Positions 6,963-13,771 are shown, counted from the first letter of the stretch. The stretch: 13,771 nt of DNA from a bacterium (GCA_030431355.1 JAUIJG010000101.1:1-13771); one strand, 5' to 3'. A program made the numbers and translations. Notes: generated from the letters alone by a model not told the origin.

Positions 6963-8297
6963 ATGGGTCTCGAATTTTTTCCGGAGTATCCCAGGACCTT
7001 GGCCCGTATCCTAATAACAGTCCACAAATTTTTCCCGGCTAATAAAGCCGGGACAGAAGTACTTACTCTGAAAATCGCCACTGAGCTAAAGCGTAGAGGG
7101 CATGAAATCCTTGTTGTTTCTGCTGATCCTCCAGCGGTGGATGCTCGCCATGCCACCGGGCCGGAATGGCAAGACTATGAATATGAGGGTATTAAAGTTC
7201 ATGCTATCGGTGAATCCCTGAGACTGAAAAATTACAGCTATGAACACGAGTTTTTGCATCCGGAGATTGGAGATCACTTCGACACTATCCTGGCGGAGTT
7301 CAAACCGGACCTGGTACATGTGATGCACGCTCAGAATCTATCGGCTGAAGTGATCACCAGGGCAAAGTCCAGGGGCTTGAGGGTGATATTCTCTCCCACG
7401 GACTTCTGGTTCATCTGTCCGATTGTTCAACTGAAGCGTTCGGACGGCACTATCTGCGAGGGGCCCGGTCCCCAGGCGGAATATTGCATCAGTTGTTATA
7501 CACCTGAGTTGATTCCTTCTTCGCAGCAGTTCGTGGAGGCGGTTCATAAACGATTGCCGGTGACAAAGTTTCTGGGAAAAACGCTTACGGCAGGCATCGG
7601 CTATGAGGCCTATGTGAGTAAGAAGAGAGTCCTGGCGGAAGCTGCCACAAGAAAGCGTCCGGAAGTTTTGAGAGAGATTGGTAACAGCGTGGATGCCATC
7701 ACTGTTCCAACAGAAATTATGAAGACCCTGTTTATAAAGAACGGTTTCGATGAGAGTCTTATAGAGAAGGTCCCTTTTGGAATTGATACCTCTAAGCACA
7801 AAGGACTGGATATATTGCTAAAAGCCTTCCAGTTGTTGCCCGGGGAAGCTGACGCAGTGCTCAAAGTCTATGGAAATACCGAACAGTTCCCAGATTATGC
7901 GGCTGAAATTCTTGAATTGGCGGATAGAAGTTCGATTCACAAAGAGAAGATCCAGTTTCTTGGTACTTTCGCCAATGACAAACTTGGTGAAGTCCTGACT
8001 GAGATAGATGTTCTCGTGGTTCCGTCCCGTTGGTATGAGAACACGCCCCTGGTAATACAATCAGCTCTGGCTACTAGAACACCATTGATTGCTACTGATC
8101 TCGGCGGAATGTCCGAGCTTGTTAAGAGCGGTGAGAACGGTTTGCTGTTCAAGCTCAATGATGAAGAGGATCTTGCTCGCCAGCTCGAATCTATTCTTCA
8201 TGACAGAAGTAAACTTCTAGAGTTTCGCAAGAACATCGGTCCTCAGCGCACTGTGCTCGATATGGTTAATGATCTTGAACGGCTTTACTTTGCCTAG
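6963..8297 (+). CDS. GT4-family glycosyltransferase with shortened second Rossmann domain
   Basis: This 444-aa, GT-B fold, cytosolic or membrane-associated protein would transfer sugar from a nucleotide-sugar to a lipid-linked or growing glycan. The N-terminal domain shows ILITVHKFFPANKAGTEVL (16-34) and SPTDFWFICP (144-153), plus Cys152, Cys165, Cys175 and Cys178, a pattern common in one GT4 subgroup. The C-terminal domain shows WYENTPLVIQSALA (357-370) and ATDLGGMSELV (377-387). Two features are odd. GIDTSK-HKGLDILLKAF (273-289) runs straight from the inter-domain linker into the helix after the first strand, so about 27 residues that include the FVGR strand and its Arg are absent. The EX7E motif reads E359-x7-S367. 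The frame is intact. ATG 6963 has no good ribosome-binding site. TTG 6999 would give MARILITVHKFF, a more typical N-terminus, with GGAG 13 bases upstream. Catalytic competence is doubtful. Confidence 0.85.
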   Translation: MGLEFFPEYPRTLARILITVHKFFPANKAGTEVLTLKIATELKRRGHEILVVSADPPAVDARHATGPEWQDYEYEGIKVHAIGESLRLKNYSYEHEFLHPEIGDHFDTILAEFKPDLVHVMHAQNLSAEVITRAKSRGLRVIFSPTDFWFICPIVQLKRSDGTICEGPGPQAEYCISCYTPELIPSSQQFVEAVHKRLPVTKFLGKTLTAGIGYEAYVSKKRVLAEAATRKRPEVLREIGNSVDAITVPTEIMKTLFIKNGFDESLIEKVPFGIDTSKHKGLDILLKAFQLLPGEADAVLKVYGNTEQFPDYAAEILELADRSSIHKEKIQFLGTFANDKLGEVLTEIDVLVVPSRWYENTPLVIQSALATRTPLIATDLGGMSELVKSGENGLLFKLNDEEDLARQLESILHDRSKLLEFRKNIGPQRTVLDMVNDLERLYFA

Positions 8298-8309
8298 CCT
8301 GTCATTTTT

Positions 8310-8315
8310 TATAAT
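8310..8315 (+). promoter_or_regulatory. Perfect -10 hexamer TATAAT before the second GT4 gene
   Basis: The 70-bp gap between the two GT4 genes contains TATAAT at 8310-8315. No good -35 lies 16-18 bp upstream; TTTACT at 8284-8289 is 20 bp away. A small hairpin, GCATAT-TATG-ATATGC (8336-8351), sits in the would-be leader. It has no following T-run, so it is not a terminator. AT-rich chance occurrence is quite possible. Confidence 0.25.
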
Positions 8316-8367
8316 TAAGCCAGATTTTGCAGACTGCATATTATGATATGCGTGGAACTCAATAAAT

Positions 8368-9975
8368 ATGCGCATTTGCTTAATATCAAGGGAATATCCA
8401 CCTGAGACCGGTTGGGGAGGCATCGCCACTTTTACCCGCCATCTAGCCCATGGATTGAAAGAGATAGGCCATGACGTGGAAGTGGTTTCGCTGTCCAAGG
8501 GTGAGGATCATCTCCAGGACGATGAAGGCATTCCTGTTCATAGGGTCAAGCAAGAGTGGCTCGGTGAGAGACTTGGCACAATCTCCATGTGCATGCCCTA
8601 CAGTCGATATGTGCTTATGACAAGCACAGCTTTGTGGAGAAAGTTTTTTCAACTCCATGTTAAGAAGCCTTTTGACGTGGTGGATACACCGGAGTTGCTT
8701 GCTGAAGGACTTTTCCCGGCCATCTCCAGAGCGCTGCCGCTTTTGATCCGGCTTTATACACCTCACTCGAAGTTCATTAAAGAGAAGCTACACAACGTCA
8801 CTCCCTCATTTGATCATGAGTTTGTCGCTGGAGTGGAGAGGGTGGCGATGCTCTCGGCTGATGTTCTGACCTCTCCGAGCCAAGATCTGGCAAGGTTTGT
8901 AGCAGATGATCTCAACTACGATATAGAAAAGATCGCCATTGTTCGCAATCCGATCGACCCCGGACAGTTTTCTCCGGACGGCAAGGTAGCCCTGGAGAAG
9001 AGCGATAAAGTCAGGGTGTTATTTGTCGGCAGGCTGGAAGAGAGAAAAGGTATTCACTACCTTGTGGACGCTATCCCGAAAGTGACTGCCAGGCATAAAA
9101 ATGTCGAGTTCGTCATCATCGGTGATGATACCAATAATGCTACCGGTCAAAGATCGGTTTTGGCGGAGCTGAAAGCAAAAATTGAAAGAGACGGTACTGG
9201 GAAATTTATAAAGTTCATCTCCCGGATTCCGCTTGATGAGCTGCCTGCACACTATAGATCTGCGGATATTTCGATAGTGCCTTCGGTCTATGATAATTCT
9301 CCCTATACCTGCCAGGAAGCGATGTCCTGCGGAAATCCTGTAATAGGTACTAATAGTGGTGGCACTGCCGAGTACCTTGAGCATGGCGTTTCCGGTCTGG
9401 CGATTCCGCCCAGGGATTCCGATGCGATAGCCGAAGCCTTGAATACGCTCATCGGGGACGAGAAGAAACGTACGGAAATGGGCAATGCCGCCCGCAAAAG
9501 AGTTGTGGAAGAGTTCGATCGCAAAGAGATAGCCAGACAAACCGCGGAGTTGTATGAACTCGGGCAGCAAAGATTTCTGGCCAGAAGCGAGTCTTGTCTT
9601 TATAGAAAAGAGCCGGAAGAGATGTTGCAAGATGCTCATTTCATGTTGGCTGCTTTCGACAAGATGATCTACGACACTCTCTACCAATATTCATGGCGTT
9701 TTCGCTTCAGGCACTGGGGCAGAATCATCAGGAAGCGACCGCGACTTTTCCTTGCCAAGCTGGGCGCCAGAGTTATGGGGGCTGTGGATAGAGTTACCGG
9801 GCACAGGGTGAATTCATTTCATAACCTCAGCCAGTGGCTGGCGGAGGAGTCCGTCCGTCGAAGTCAGGATTTGCCGATTGATCATCTGCTCAGGGTGGAG
9901 CACTCTGAAACGGAGCCCACTGCCGGCCAGCAACGGGCTGATATGGATGATAAATTCGCGTCCCTGGGCAAGTAG
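8368..9975 (+). CDS. GT4-family glycosyltransferase with C-terminal extension
   Basis: This 535-aa GT-B glycosyltransferase has the standard order of motifs. They are MRICLISREYPPETGWGGIATFTRHLA (split here as residues 1-16 and GGIATFTRHLA 17-27, the glycine-rich donor/acceptor loop), VRNPID (192-197), VLFVGRLEERKG (217-228) with R222 and K227 for the nucleotide diphosphate, and DNSPYTCQEA (309-318) with GTNSGGTAEYL (327-337). The EX7E motif reads D309-x7-E317, a conservative first-position change. The canonical GT4 core ends near residue 400. About 135 further residues, Arg-rich (RFRFRHWGRIIRKRPRLF, 444-461) and then polar, form an extension that could hold the enzyme at the membrane or bind a partner. 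The ATG at 8368 gives the expected N-terminus at the first beta-strand; the upstream GGAA is a weak ribosome-binding site. It lies 70 bp after the first GT4 gene on the same strand. The sugar specificity is unknown. Confidence 0.9.
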   Translation: MRICLISREYPPETGWGGIATFTRHLAHGLKEIGHDVEVVSLSKGEDHLQDDEGIPVHRVKQEWLGERLGTISMCMPYSRYVLMTSTALWRKFFQLHVKKPFDVVDTPELLAEGLFPAISRALPLLIRLYTPHSKFIKEKLHNVTPSFDHEFVAGVERVAMLSADVLTSPSQDLARFVADDLNYDIEKIAIVRNPIDPGQFSPDGKVALEKSDKVRVLFVGRLEERKGIHYLVDAIPKVTARHKNVEFVIIGDDTNNATGQRSVLAELKAKIERDGTGKFIKFISRIPLDELPAHYRSADISIVPSVYDNSPYTCQEAMSCGNPVIGTNSGGTAEYLEHGVSGLAIPPRDSDAIAEALNTLIGDEKKRTEMGNAARKRVVEEFDRKEIARQTAELYELGQQRFLARSESCLYRKEPEEMLQDAHFMLAAFDKMIYDTLYQYSWRFRFRHWGRIIRKRPRLFLAKLGARVMGAVDRVTGHRVNSFHNLSQWLAEESVRRSQDLPIDHLLRVEHSETEPTAGQQRADMDDKFASLGK

Positions 9976-10130
9976 CTCTATTAGATTTGAAGTCGATACT
10001 ATATGTGGTGTTGGTTCTATCGGTGGGACCACGCTTGATTTGGTAGAGCTTTCAAGAGCAATATTTTCCCCACCTACAATTTCCTGGAAATCTCACCCTG
10101 ATTTGATGATCATTTCTGATAATTTTCCAA

Positions 10131-10136
10131 TATAAT
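10131..10136 (+). promoter_or_regulatory. Possible -10 element (TATAAT) before the NeuA-like gene
   Basis: The 198-bp gap 9976-10173 holds no gene. A perfect TATAAT lies at 10131-10136, giving a leader of about 30 bases before the GTG start. The best -35 candidate at 18-bp spacing is TGATCA (10107-10112, three of six matches). The large gap plus this hexamer suggests the NeuA-like gene may have its own promoter, but the evidence is thin. Confidence 0.3.
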
Positions 10137-10173
10137 AGGTTGGAATTTTTTGAAATAGAGCAGGCGTTGATTT

Positions 10174-10896
10174 GTGATAGAGAACCGACACATACTGGCA
10201 ACTGTAGTTGCTGCCGGAGCGGAGAAAGGTCTTGTTAAAAGGAGCTTCAGGGAAGTTGGAGGTCGGTCTCTATTAGAGATTGCAATCAACTCGGTGCTTG
10301 GTTCAAAGTATATCGATCAGATAGTGGTGGCTACCGACGATAGCGAAACCGAGTCCTTCTGCAAATCCAGGAACATCTCGGTTAGAACAGATCTTTTGTA
10401 CGACCATCCCGATATGATGGTTCGCACAGACAAGTGTGGAATGAAATCTGCTCAGATTTTTTCCTCTTTCGATTACATTCTCATCCTTGATATTGGCTAT
10501 CCTTTGAGGCTCGCCAGTGATATCGATAGAGTGTTGGAGCTATGCCATAGAAATTCCGGTTTGCCGGTTCTCACCGTCTCCGATACCGAAATAGCACCAC
10601 AAGAGTTGCACTATCTAACTGGTGAAAGAGGAATGCTGTCGGTATTTCCTAAGATGGACGAGAGTGCTGCCATATCCAGGAAATTGTACAAGACAGCTTA
10701 TTCTTCGCTGGTTGCCTCAAGGGAATATCTGGAGCAGAGCGGTACTTACTTTGGTGAGAAGAGTCAGGCTTATCTTCTTCCCAAGGAAAGAGCATTTCGG
10801 GTGGAGTCCAAGGCGGATCTTAGTATCGCTGATTCGTTGTTTCAAAAAGCAGCATCGGGTTATTTTCCCGCTGCCGTGCAAAGCCAGAAGAGTTAG
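10174..10896 (+). CDS. Divergent NeuA-like cytidylyltransferase family protein, active-site residues missing
   Basis: This 240-aa protein has the size and strand order of CMP-sugar synthetases (NeuA/PseF, CTP_transf_3 family), which activate nonulosonic acids as CMP-sugars. Recognisable parts are AAGAEKGLVKRSFREVGGRSL (13-33, discussed in two parts: AAGAEKG and FREVGGRSL), IDQIVVATDD (47-56), LDIGYPLR (105-112), SDIDRVLEL (115-123) and the C-terminal RVESKADLSIADSLF (209-223). Against the family pattern ARgGSKg..rKN, QPTSPLR and SIDIDt..Df, this protein has A14 for Arg, E17 for Ser, R23-S24 for KN, DIGY for QPTS, and R209/E211 for the two metal-binding aspartates. Only K18 and PLR remain. The GTG start has AGG 9 bases upstream and stops in frame above it. 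The frame is intact. It may bind another nucleotide or be a non-catalytic homologue. Homology confidence is moderate; activity is doubtful. Confidence 0.7.
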   Translation: MIENRHILATVVAAGAEKGLVKRSFREVGGRSLLEIAINSVLGSKYIDQIVVATDDSETESFCKSRNISVRTDLLYDHPDMMVRTDKCGMKSAQIFSSFDYILILDIGYPLRLASDIDRVLELCHRNSGLPVLTVSDTEIAPQELHYLTGERGMLSVFPKMDESAAISRKLYKTAYSSLVASREYLEQSGTYFGEKSQAYLLPKERAFRVESKADLSIADSLFQKAASGYFPAAVQSQKS

Positions 10897-12680
10897 TTTC
10901 CATCTTTTCTTTCGTAGAGATAGATTCCTTCGCTCCATAGAGCGTGTGGGTAAAATTCGGCTATTTTATAATCCTCTTCGAAAAATGCTGCTTTGTAGAG
11001 TCCGTTCTTTCCGAAGAATCCGTCGGTAACCAGAAATCTCGGCTTCAACTTCTCTATCGACTCGGGGATGATGGCATAGAGAGAGGTTCCTACCCTGAGG
11101 GATTTGGAAGGCGGTCCGAATTCGATTATGTTTTCCGAAACCAGCCCGCCTAGATCCAGAATCGGACCTCGGTAATAGTGACCCAGTACGCCGATCTCCG
11201 GAGCGGCAAGAACAGCTTTTTGTTCGGGTTCAAGCTCCCGGGCTTTCTCTGCTGCTTTTCTGTAAATGACCAGTCTTTTATAAGCGCCGGACCAGAAGAA
11301 GGAGACCGACGCAATTCCTGGAGTCAATCGGGTGGGCTGTTCCACTATCTGGACGGCGCCAAGGTATACGAGAATCAGGGCGGCAGCCACTGCGTTTTTC
11401 TTTTCCGTGCTGTGGCTGCGCAGGTCGTTTAGTTTAAGGACCAAAACCGGTATCAAAAGTGAAGGCACCAAAGAGAACCACGCGAGATACCATGGAAAGA
11501 GGTAAGGGTTTGCCAGGGAAAAGAGTATTAAGTAAGCAAGCACCGAAATTGAATAGAAGCGAAGGCTGCCACGATTTAAAAATTTGATCAGGGCAAGCAG
11601 GACAAGGGTGCCGCCGTAGAGGCGGAAGAAATCCAGGACATAGCTGAATATCGGATTCATAGGCATGATGAATTCCGGCACGAAGCAGCCGTCACCCAGG
11701 CGCCTCAGGATAAGAACCATGTCGGCGAGAAATGGCGGCTTGTAGAACATGATTGATTTGCCGGTCAGTCCATGGGGGACAACTGTGCCGAACTGAATAT
11801 AGAGCCATCCCGCTACGGAAATAAGGAACAAGAAAGGCAGGAGCCAGTATTTGAGGGCTTTTCTCTTTTCGGCTCTGTAGCTCCATGCCAGGCTGAGCAA
11901 CATCCAGAGACCGCCCTCGGGCCGGGCAAGAACAATCAGGGCCGAGGACCAGGCTGACAGGTGTTGCCTGCCGTGTTGTATCGCCAGGAGTCCTGTGAGC
12001 ATGCAAGCGGTAACCAGAGAGGTCTCTTTTCCCCCGATGGACTCCTGGATGTTGTAGGGGAAGATGGCAAAGAGAATCGCCCCCAGGGCTCCGGCAAAAC
12101 GACTTTCGGTGGTTGCTCTGACCAGATAATAGGTCAGATAATAAGAAATTATTTGCAGTCCTAGATTTATTCCCTGGGACAGGACAGGAAGGTCCACGGA
12201 TTTAAATAGAAAAGCGAATATTGTCAACACCGCCAGGTGAAGATGGGAGGTGAAACCCATCGCTCTTTCCCCGGGGTTATAGTCGAAGCTGATGCTGTTT
12301 ACCCAGTTGATCACATAGCGAAAGTCTATGTAGGCATCATCCTGGTTCCATGGGAACTGCAGGGATCTTGTCAAGACAAGGTAGAAGAGAAAAAATCCCA
12401 TCACCGAGTAGAAAGTGATGGCGTTCTTATTTGTCTTGGGGGTATCGAATTTCCAGGAGCGGATGTCAACTGCCGTGAATGCAAAAGATACGGGCATCGC
12501 ACCCAGTAGCCAATAGAGATAGCGCTGATAAGCCCCTGGAATTCCTTCCAGGACAAGACTGTCGATTCCCAGGTTGGTCAGGTATGAGGTGGTGGAGGTC
12601 TGGGTTGTGAGGATAAGCAGAAAAACTCCGCCAAGAAGCAGCTGAATTCCCATGATTACTGGTTTCGCCGGCAACTTCAT
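10893..12680 (-). CDS. GT-C membrane glycosyltransferase (AftB-like group)
   Basis: This 595-aa protein has about 10-12 membrane segments through residue 445 and a soluble C-terminal tail. QDDAYIDFRYVINWV (113-127) and YNPGERAMGFTSHLH (134-148) match the 'DDA(Y)I.fRYa.N...G.g.v.NpGe.veGyTn.l' loop found in AftB-like arabinofuranosyltransferases and many uncharacterised bacterial GT-C proteins. GGKETSL (216-222), ARPEGG (252-257) and LDLGGL (508-513) match later signatures of that group. It would use a polyprenyl-phosphate sugar outside the membrane. I chose ATG 12680 because AAGGA lies 11 bases upstream. A GTG at 12689 adds three residues, but its ribosome-binding site would be only 2-3 bases away. 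Its stop overlaps the stop of the convergent NeuA-like gene by 4 bp. It is transcribed apart from the plus-strand genes, from the divergent region to its right. Specificity is unknown; do not read the AftB resemblance as arabinose. Confidence 0.85.
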   Translation of the reverse strand: MKLPAKPVIMGIQLLLGGVFLLILTTQTSTTSYLTNLGIDSLVLEGIPGAYQRYLYWLLGAMPVSFAFTAVDIRSWKFDTPKTNKNAITFYSVMGFFLFYLVLTRSLQFPWNQDDAYIDFRYVINWVNSISFDYNPGERAMGFTSHLHLAVLTIFAFLFKSVDLPVLSQGINLGLQIISYYLTYYLVRATTESRFAGALGAILFAIFPYNIQESIGGKETSLVTACMLTGLLAIQHGRQHLSAWSSALIVLARPEGGLWMLLSLAWSYRAEKRKALKYWLLPFLFLISVAGWLYIQFGTVVPHGLTGKSIMFYKPPFLADMVLILRRLGDGCFVPEFIMPMNPIFSYVLDFFRLYGGTLVLLALIKFLNRGSLRFYSISVLAYLILFSLANPYLFPWYLAWFSLVPSLLIPVLVLKLNDLRSHSTEKKNAVAAALILVYLGAVQIVEQPTRLTPGIASVSFFWSGAYKRLVIYRKAAEKARELEPEQKAVLAAPEIGVLGHYYRGPILDLGGLVSENIIEFGPPSKSLRVGTSLYAIIPESIEKLKPRFLVTDGFFGKNGLYKAAFFEEDYKIAEFYPHALWSEGIYLYERKDGN

Positions 12681-12694
12681 CGCTCTCACTTTCC

Positions 12695-12708
12695 TTATCA
12701 GCTGATAA
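12695..12708. promoter_or_regulatory. 14-bp perfect palindrome next to the ribosome-binding site of the AftB-like gene
   Basis: TTATCAGCTGATAA is an exact inverted repeat with no spacer. On the minus strand it runs directly into the AAGGA ribosome-binding site of the GT-C gene, sharing the AA. A dimeric regulator bound here, or a structure in the leader, could block initiation. A single copy is seen, so an operator role is inference. Confidence 0.35.
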
Positions 12709-12748
12709 CATTAACGACAAAACATCAAAGACTCTTACAACAAGGTCC

Positions 12749-12776
12749 GAAATAGTTGTTGTATACATGCTGTCAA
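12749..12776 (-). promoter_or_regulatory. Candidate promoter for the AftB-like gene
   Basis: Read on the minus strand, a perfect -35 TTGACA (12776-12771) is followed after 16 bp by a weak -10, TATTTC (12754-12749). A transcript from here would include the 14-bp palindrome in its leader. The -10 matches only three of six consensus bases. Confidence 0.25.
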
Positions 12777-12787
12777 TTCGAAATAAT
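12759..12787 (+). promoter_or_regulatory. Candidate promoter for the DUF4388-like gene
   Basis: TTGTAT (12759-12764), a 17-bp spacer and AATAAT (12782-12787) form a sigma-70-like pair, with three of six and five of six matches to consensus. The leader would be about 50 bases. It overlaps face to face with the minus-strand candidate, so the two could interfere. Confidence 0.3.
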
Positions 12788-12844
12788 TGTCTTAAACTAG
12801 TAAGATTGTGTTGATTTTACAAGAAAGCGAAAGGTAGACACAAG

Positions 12845-13771
12845 TTGTTCGGTGGTGGTAAGAGACAGCAGCCTGGAAAAATAAGACTTCCTAAGCAGGC
12901 TGTTTTTCCAAACTACGAAACTTTAAAAGGGCTTTTTGAACAGGCCCAGGTTAACCGTGGGCAAGATGTGGAGTTGGGTTGGGCCATACCCGGTTCCATG
13001 AAGTCTTACTTCATCAATATCCGTTTCGACAAAGTGACTCCGAATCCCCAGTGGCAAGTCTGGGAGGATGATGGTCGTCAGAGTAAGTTGGTCAGTAAAT
13101 TCGAGACCAATGACTTAAACCTAATCCTTGACGTTGTAATGATGCTTGAGACCCAGAACAGTGCGGGGGGTCAGGGCAGTTCAGGCATGCAACAGGCTGC
13201 CAGAATGACCGGGGAGCATGGAACTTTTCAGGGTGGTGGGGCCACAGGTGGATACCAGGCCAACACCATGCAGATGAATTCACCCCAGACCCAGCAGCCC
13301 GGCCAGGCGCTCAGGCAGACCGGTCAGTTCCAGGGTGGAACCGGCCAGTTTCAGAATTTCTCCCAGGGAAATACCCAGGGAACCGGTCAATTTCAAAACT
13401 ATCAAGGCACCAGAAACAGCGGAGTTTTTCAAGGCGGCGGCACACTTCCAGGCACCCCCGTGGGTGGAGGAATGGGACCGTCCGGCTCGACCTTCAATCA
13501 GGGAATGCCGGAAGGATCGCTTCCAGCCGACTTTTATTCCGATAACAGCGGTGCTCCCGGGGCTTCTCCCGCCAATCAGAATACGGCTCTTCAAGGAGAT
13601 CTTTCCCAGGTTCGAATCGCCGATGTTCTAACCAATATCGGTATGAGTAAACTGACCGGACTTCTTGAAGTGGTGGGCGATTCCAATGTGGCCCAGATAT
13701 TCGTGGTGGATGGGGCTCCCAAGCACGCTCAATCTGGCGCTACCCGTGGTGACGATGTAATTAAAGAGCTG
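12845..13771 (+). CDS. Protein with Gly/Gln/Phe-rich linker and start of a DUF4388-like domain (partial, runs off right edge)
   Basis: The frame is open from the TGA at 12812-12814 to the window end. No ATG occurs before codon 52. I place the start at TTG 12845 because GAAAGG lies 10 bases upstream, giving MFGGGKRQQPGKIRLPKQ and 309 codons to the edge. Residues 1-103 look globular (for example WAIPGSMKSYFINIRF, 46-61, and LNLILDVVMMLE, 91-102). Residues 105-247 are a disordered Gly/Gln/Ser/Thr-rich linker with repeated GQFQ or G-F-Q motifs (GTFQGGG 126-132, GQFQGG, GQFQNF, GQFQNY, GVFQGGG 193-199). From about 248, LQGDLSQVRIADVLTNIG and KLTGLLEVV, then FVVDGAPKHAQSG, match the DUF4388/PatA-N pattern (L.G.L..v.l.dll..l...k.tG.L.v, then i.f..G.i.hA). 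This domain is found in bacterial signalling and motility proteins. The C-terminal partner domain lies outside the window, so function stays open. Confidence 0.75.
   Translation, partial: MFGGGKRQQPGKIRLPKQAVFPNYETLKGLFEQAQVNRGQDVELGWAIPGSMKSYFINIRFDKVTPNPQWQVWEDDGRQSKLVSKFETNDLNLILDVVMMLETQNSAGGQGSSGMQQAARMTGEHGTFQGGGATGGYQANTMQMNSPQTQQPGQALRQTGQFQGGTGQFQNFSQGNTQGTGQFQNYQGTRNSGVFQGGGTLPGTPVGGGMGPSGSTFNQGMPEGSLPADFYSDNSGAPGASPANQNTALQGDLSQVRIADVLTNIGMSKLTGLLEVVGDSNVAQIFVVDGAPKHAQSGATRGDDVIKEL

Noticed and set aside
8336..8351. Hairpin GCATAT-TATG-ATATGC considered as a terminator
   Set aside because: The stem is only 6 bp, AT-rich and not followed by a T-run.
9019..9687. 222-codon antisense open frame over the second GT4 gene
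   Set aside because: It lies opposite conserved GT4 motifs, which constrain the sequence, and the predicted protein shows no family resemblance.
9878..10135. 85-codon frame across the gap before the NeuA-like gene
   Set aside because: Most of it overlaps the end of the GT4 gene in another frame, it has no ribosome-binding site, and the remainder looks like the AT-rich promoter region.

Overview
The window is a bacterial chromosomal segment dominated by glycosyltransferases, with about half of its bases G+C. It looks like part of a cell-surface glycan or glycoprotein assembly locus. I cannot place the organism firmly. An FHA-like start, a DUF4388-like domain, a Gln/Pro-repeat TPR protein and several large GT-C enzymes would fit a large-genome environmental bacterium, possibly from the Cyanobacteria/Vampirovibrionia (Melainabacteria) side, but this is inference and not a marker-based assignment. 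I saw no tRNA, rRNA, transposase or CRISPR array.

Layout. Positions 1-5540 (minus strand) hold an apparent operon read right to left. It has two very large GT-C membrane glycosyltransferases (970 or 987 aa, and 826 aa) separated by only 3 bp, each with a long soluble C-terminal half. These are followed by the first 28 codons of what may be an FHA-domain protein running off the left edge. A divergent intergenic region (5541-5880) separates this from a plus-strand series: a TPR protein with a (PVQQQ)n repeat and a C-terminal four-cysteine zinc-ribbon-like motif (5881-6849), two GT4 (GT-B fold) glycosyltransferases (6963-8297 and 8368-9975), and a divergent NeuA-like cytidylyltransferase homologue (10174-10896). 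The last of these meets a convergent minus-strand GT-C enzyme (10893-12680) with their stop codons overlapping. From a second divergent promoter region (12690-12844), a plus-strand protein starts at a probable TTG codon. It has a Gly/Gln/Phe-rich linker and the start of a DUF4388-like domain, and it runs off the right edge.

How they may work together. The cytoplasmic GT4 enzymes would act on nucleotide-sugar donors at the inner face of the membrane. The three GT-C proteins would transfer sugars from polyprenyl-phosphate carriers on the outer face. The FHA-like, TPR and DUF4388 proteins are candidate regulatory or scaffolding partners, by position only. No Wzx/Wzy, ABC exporter or oligosaccharyltransferase is visible.

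The most notable points are two enzyme homologues with damaged or re-modelled active sites. The first GT4 lacks about 27 residues at the inter-domain junction and the second Glu of its EX7E motif. The NeuA-like protein has lost most of the CTP-binding and metal-binding signature. Both reading frames are intact, so re-purposing (scaffold or regulatory subunit) is as likely as decay. The repeat-bearing TPR/zinc-ribbon protein is the least conventional gene.
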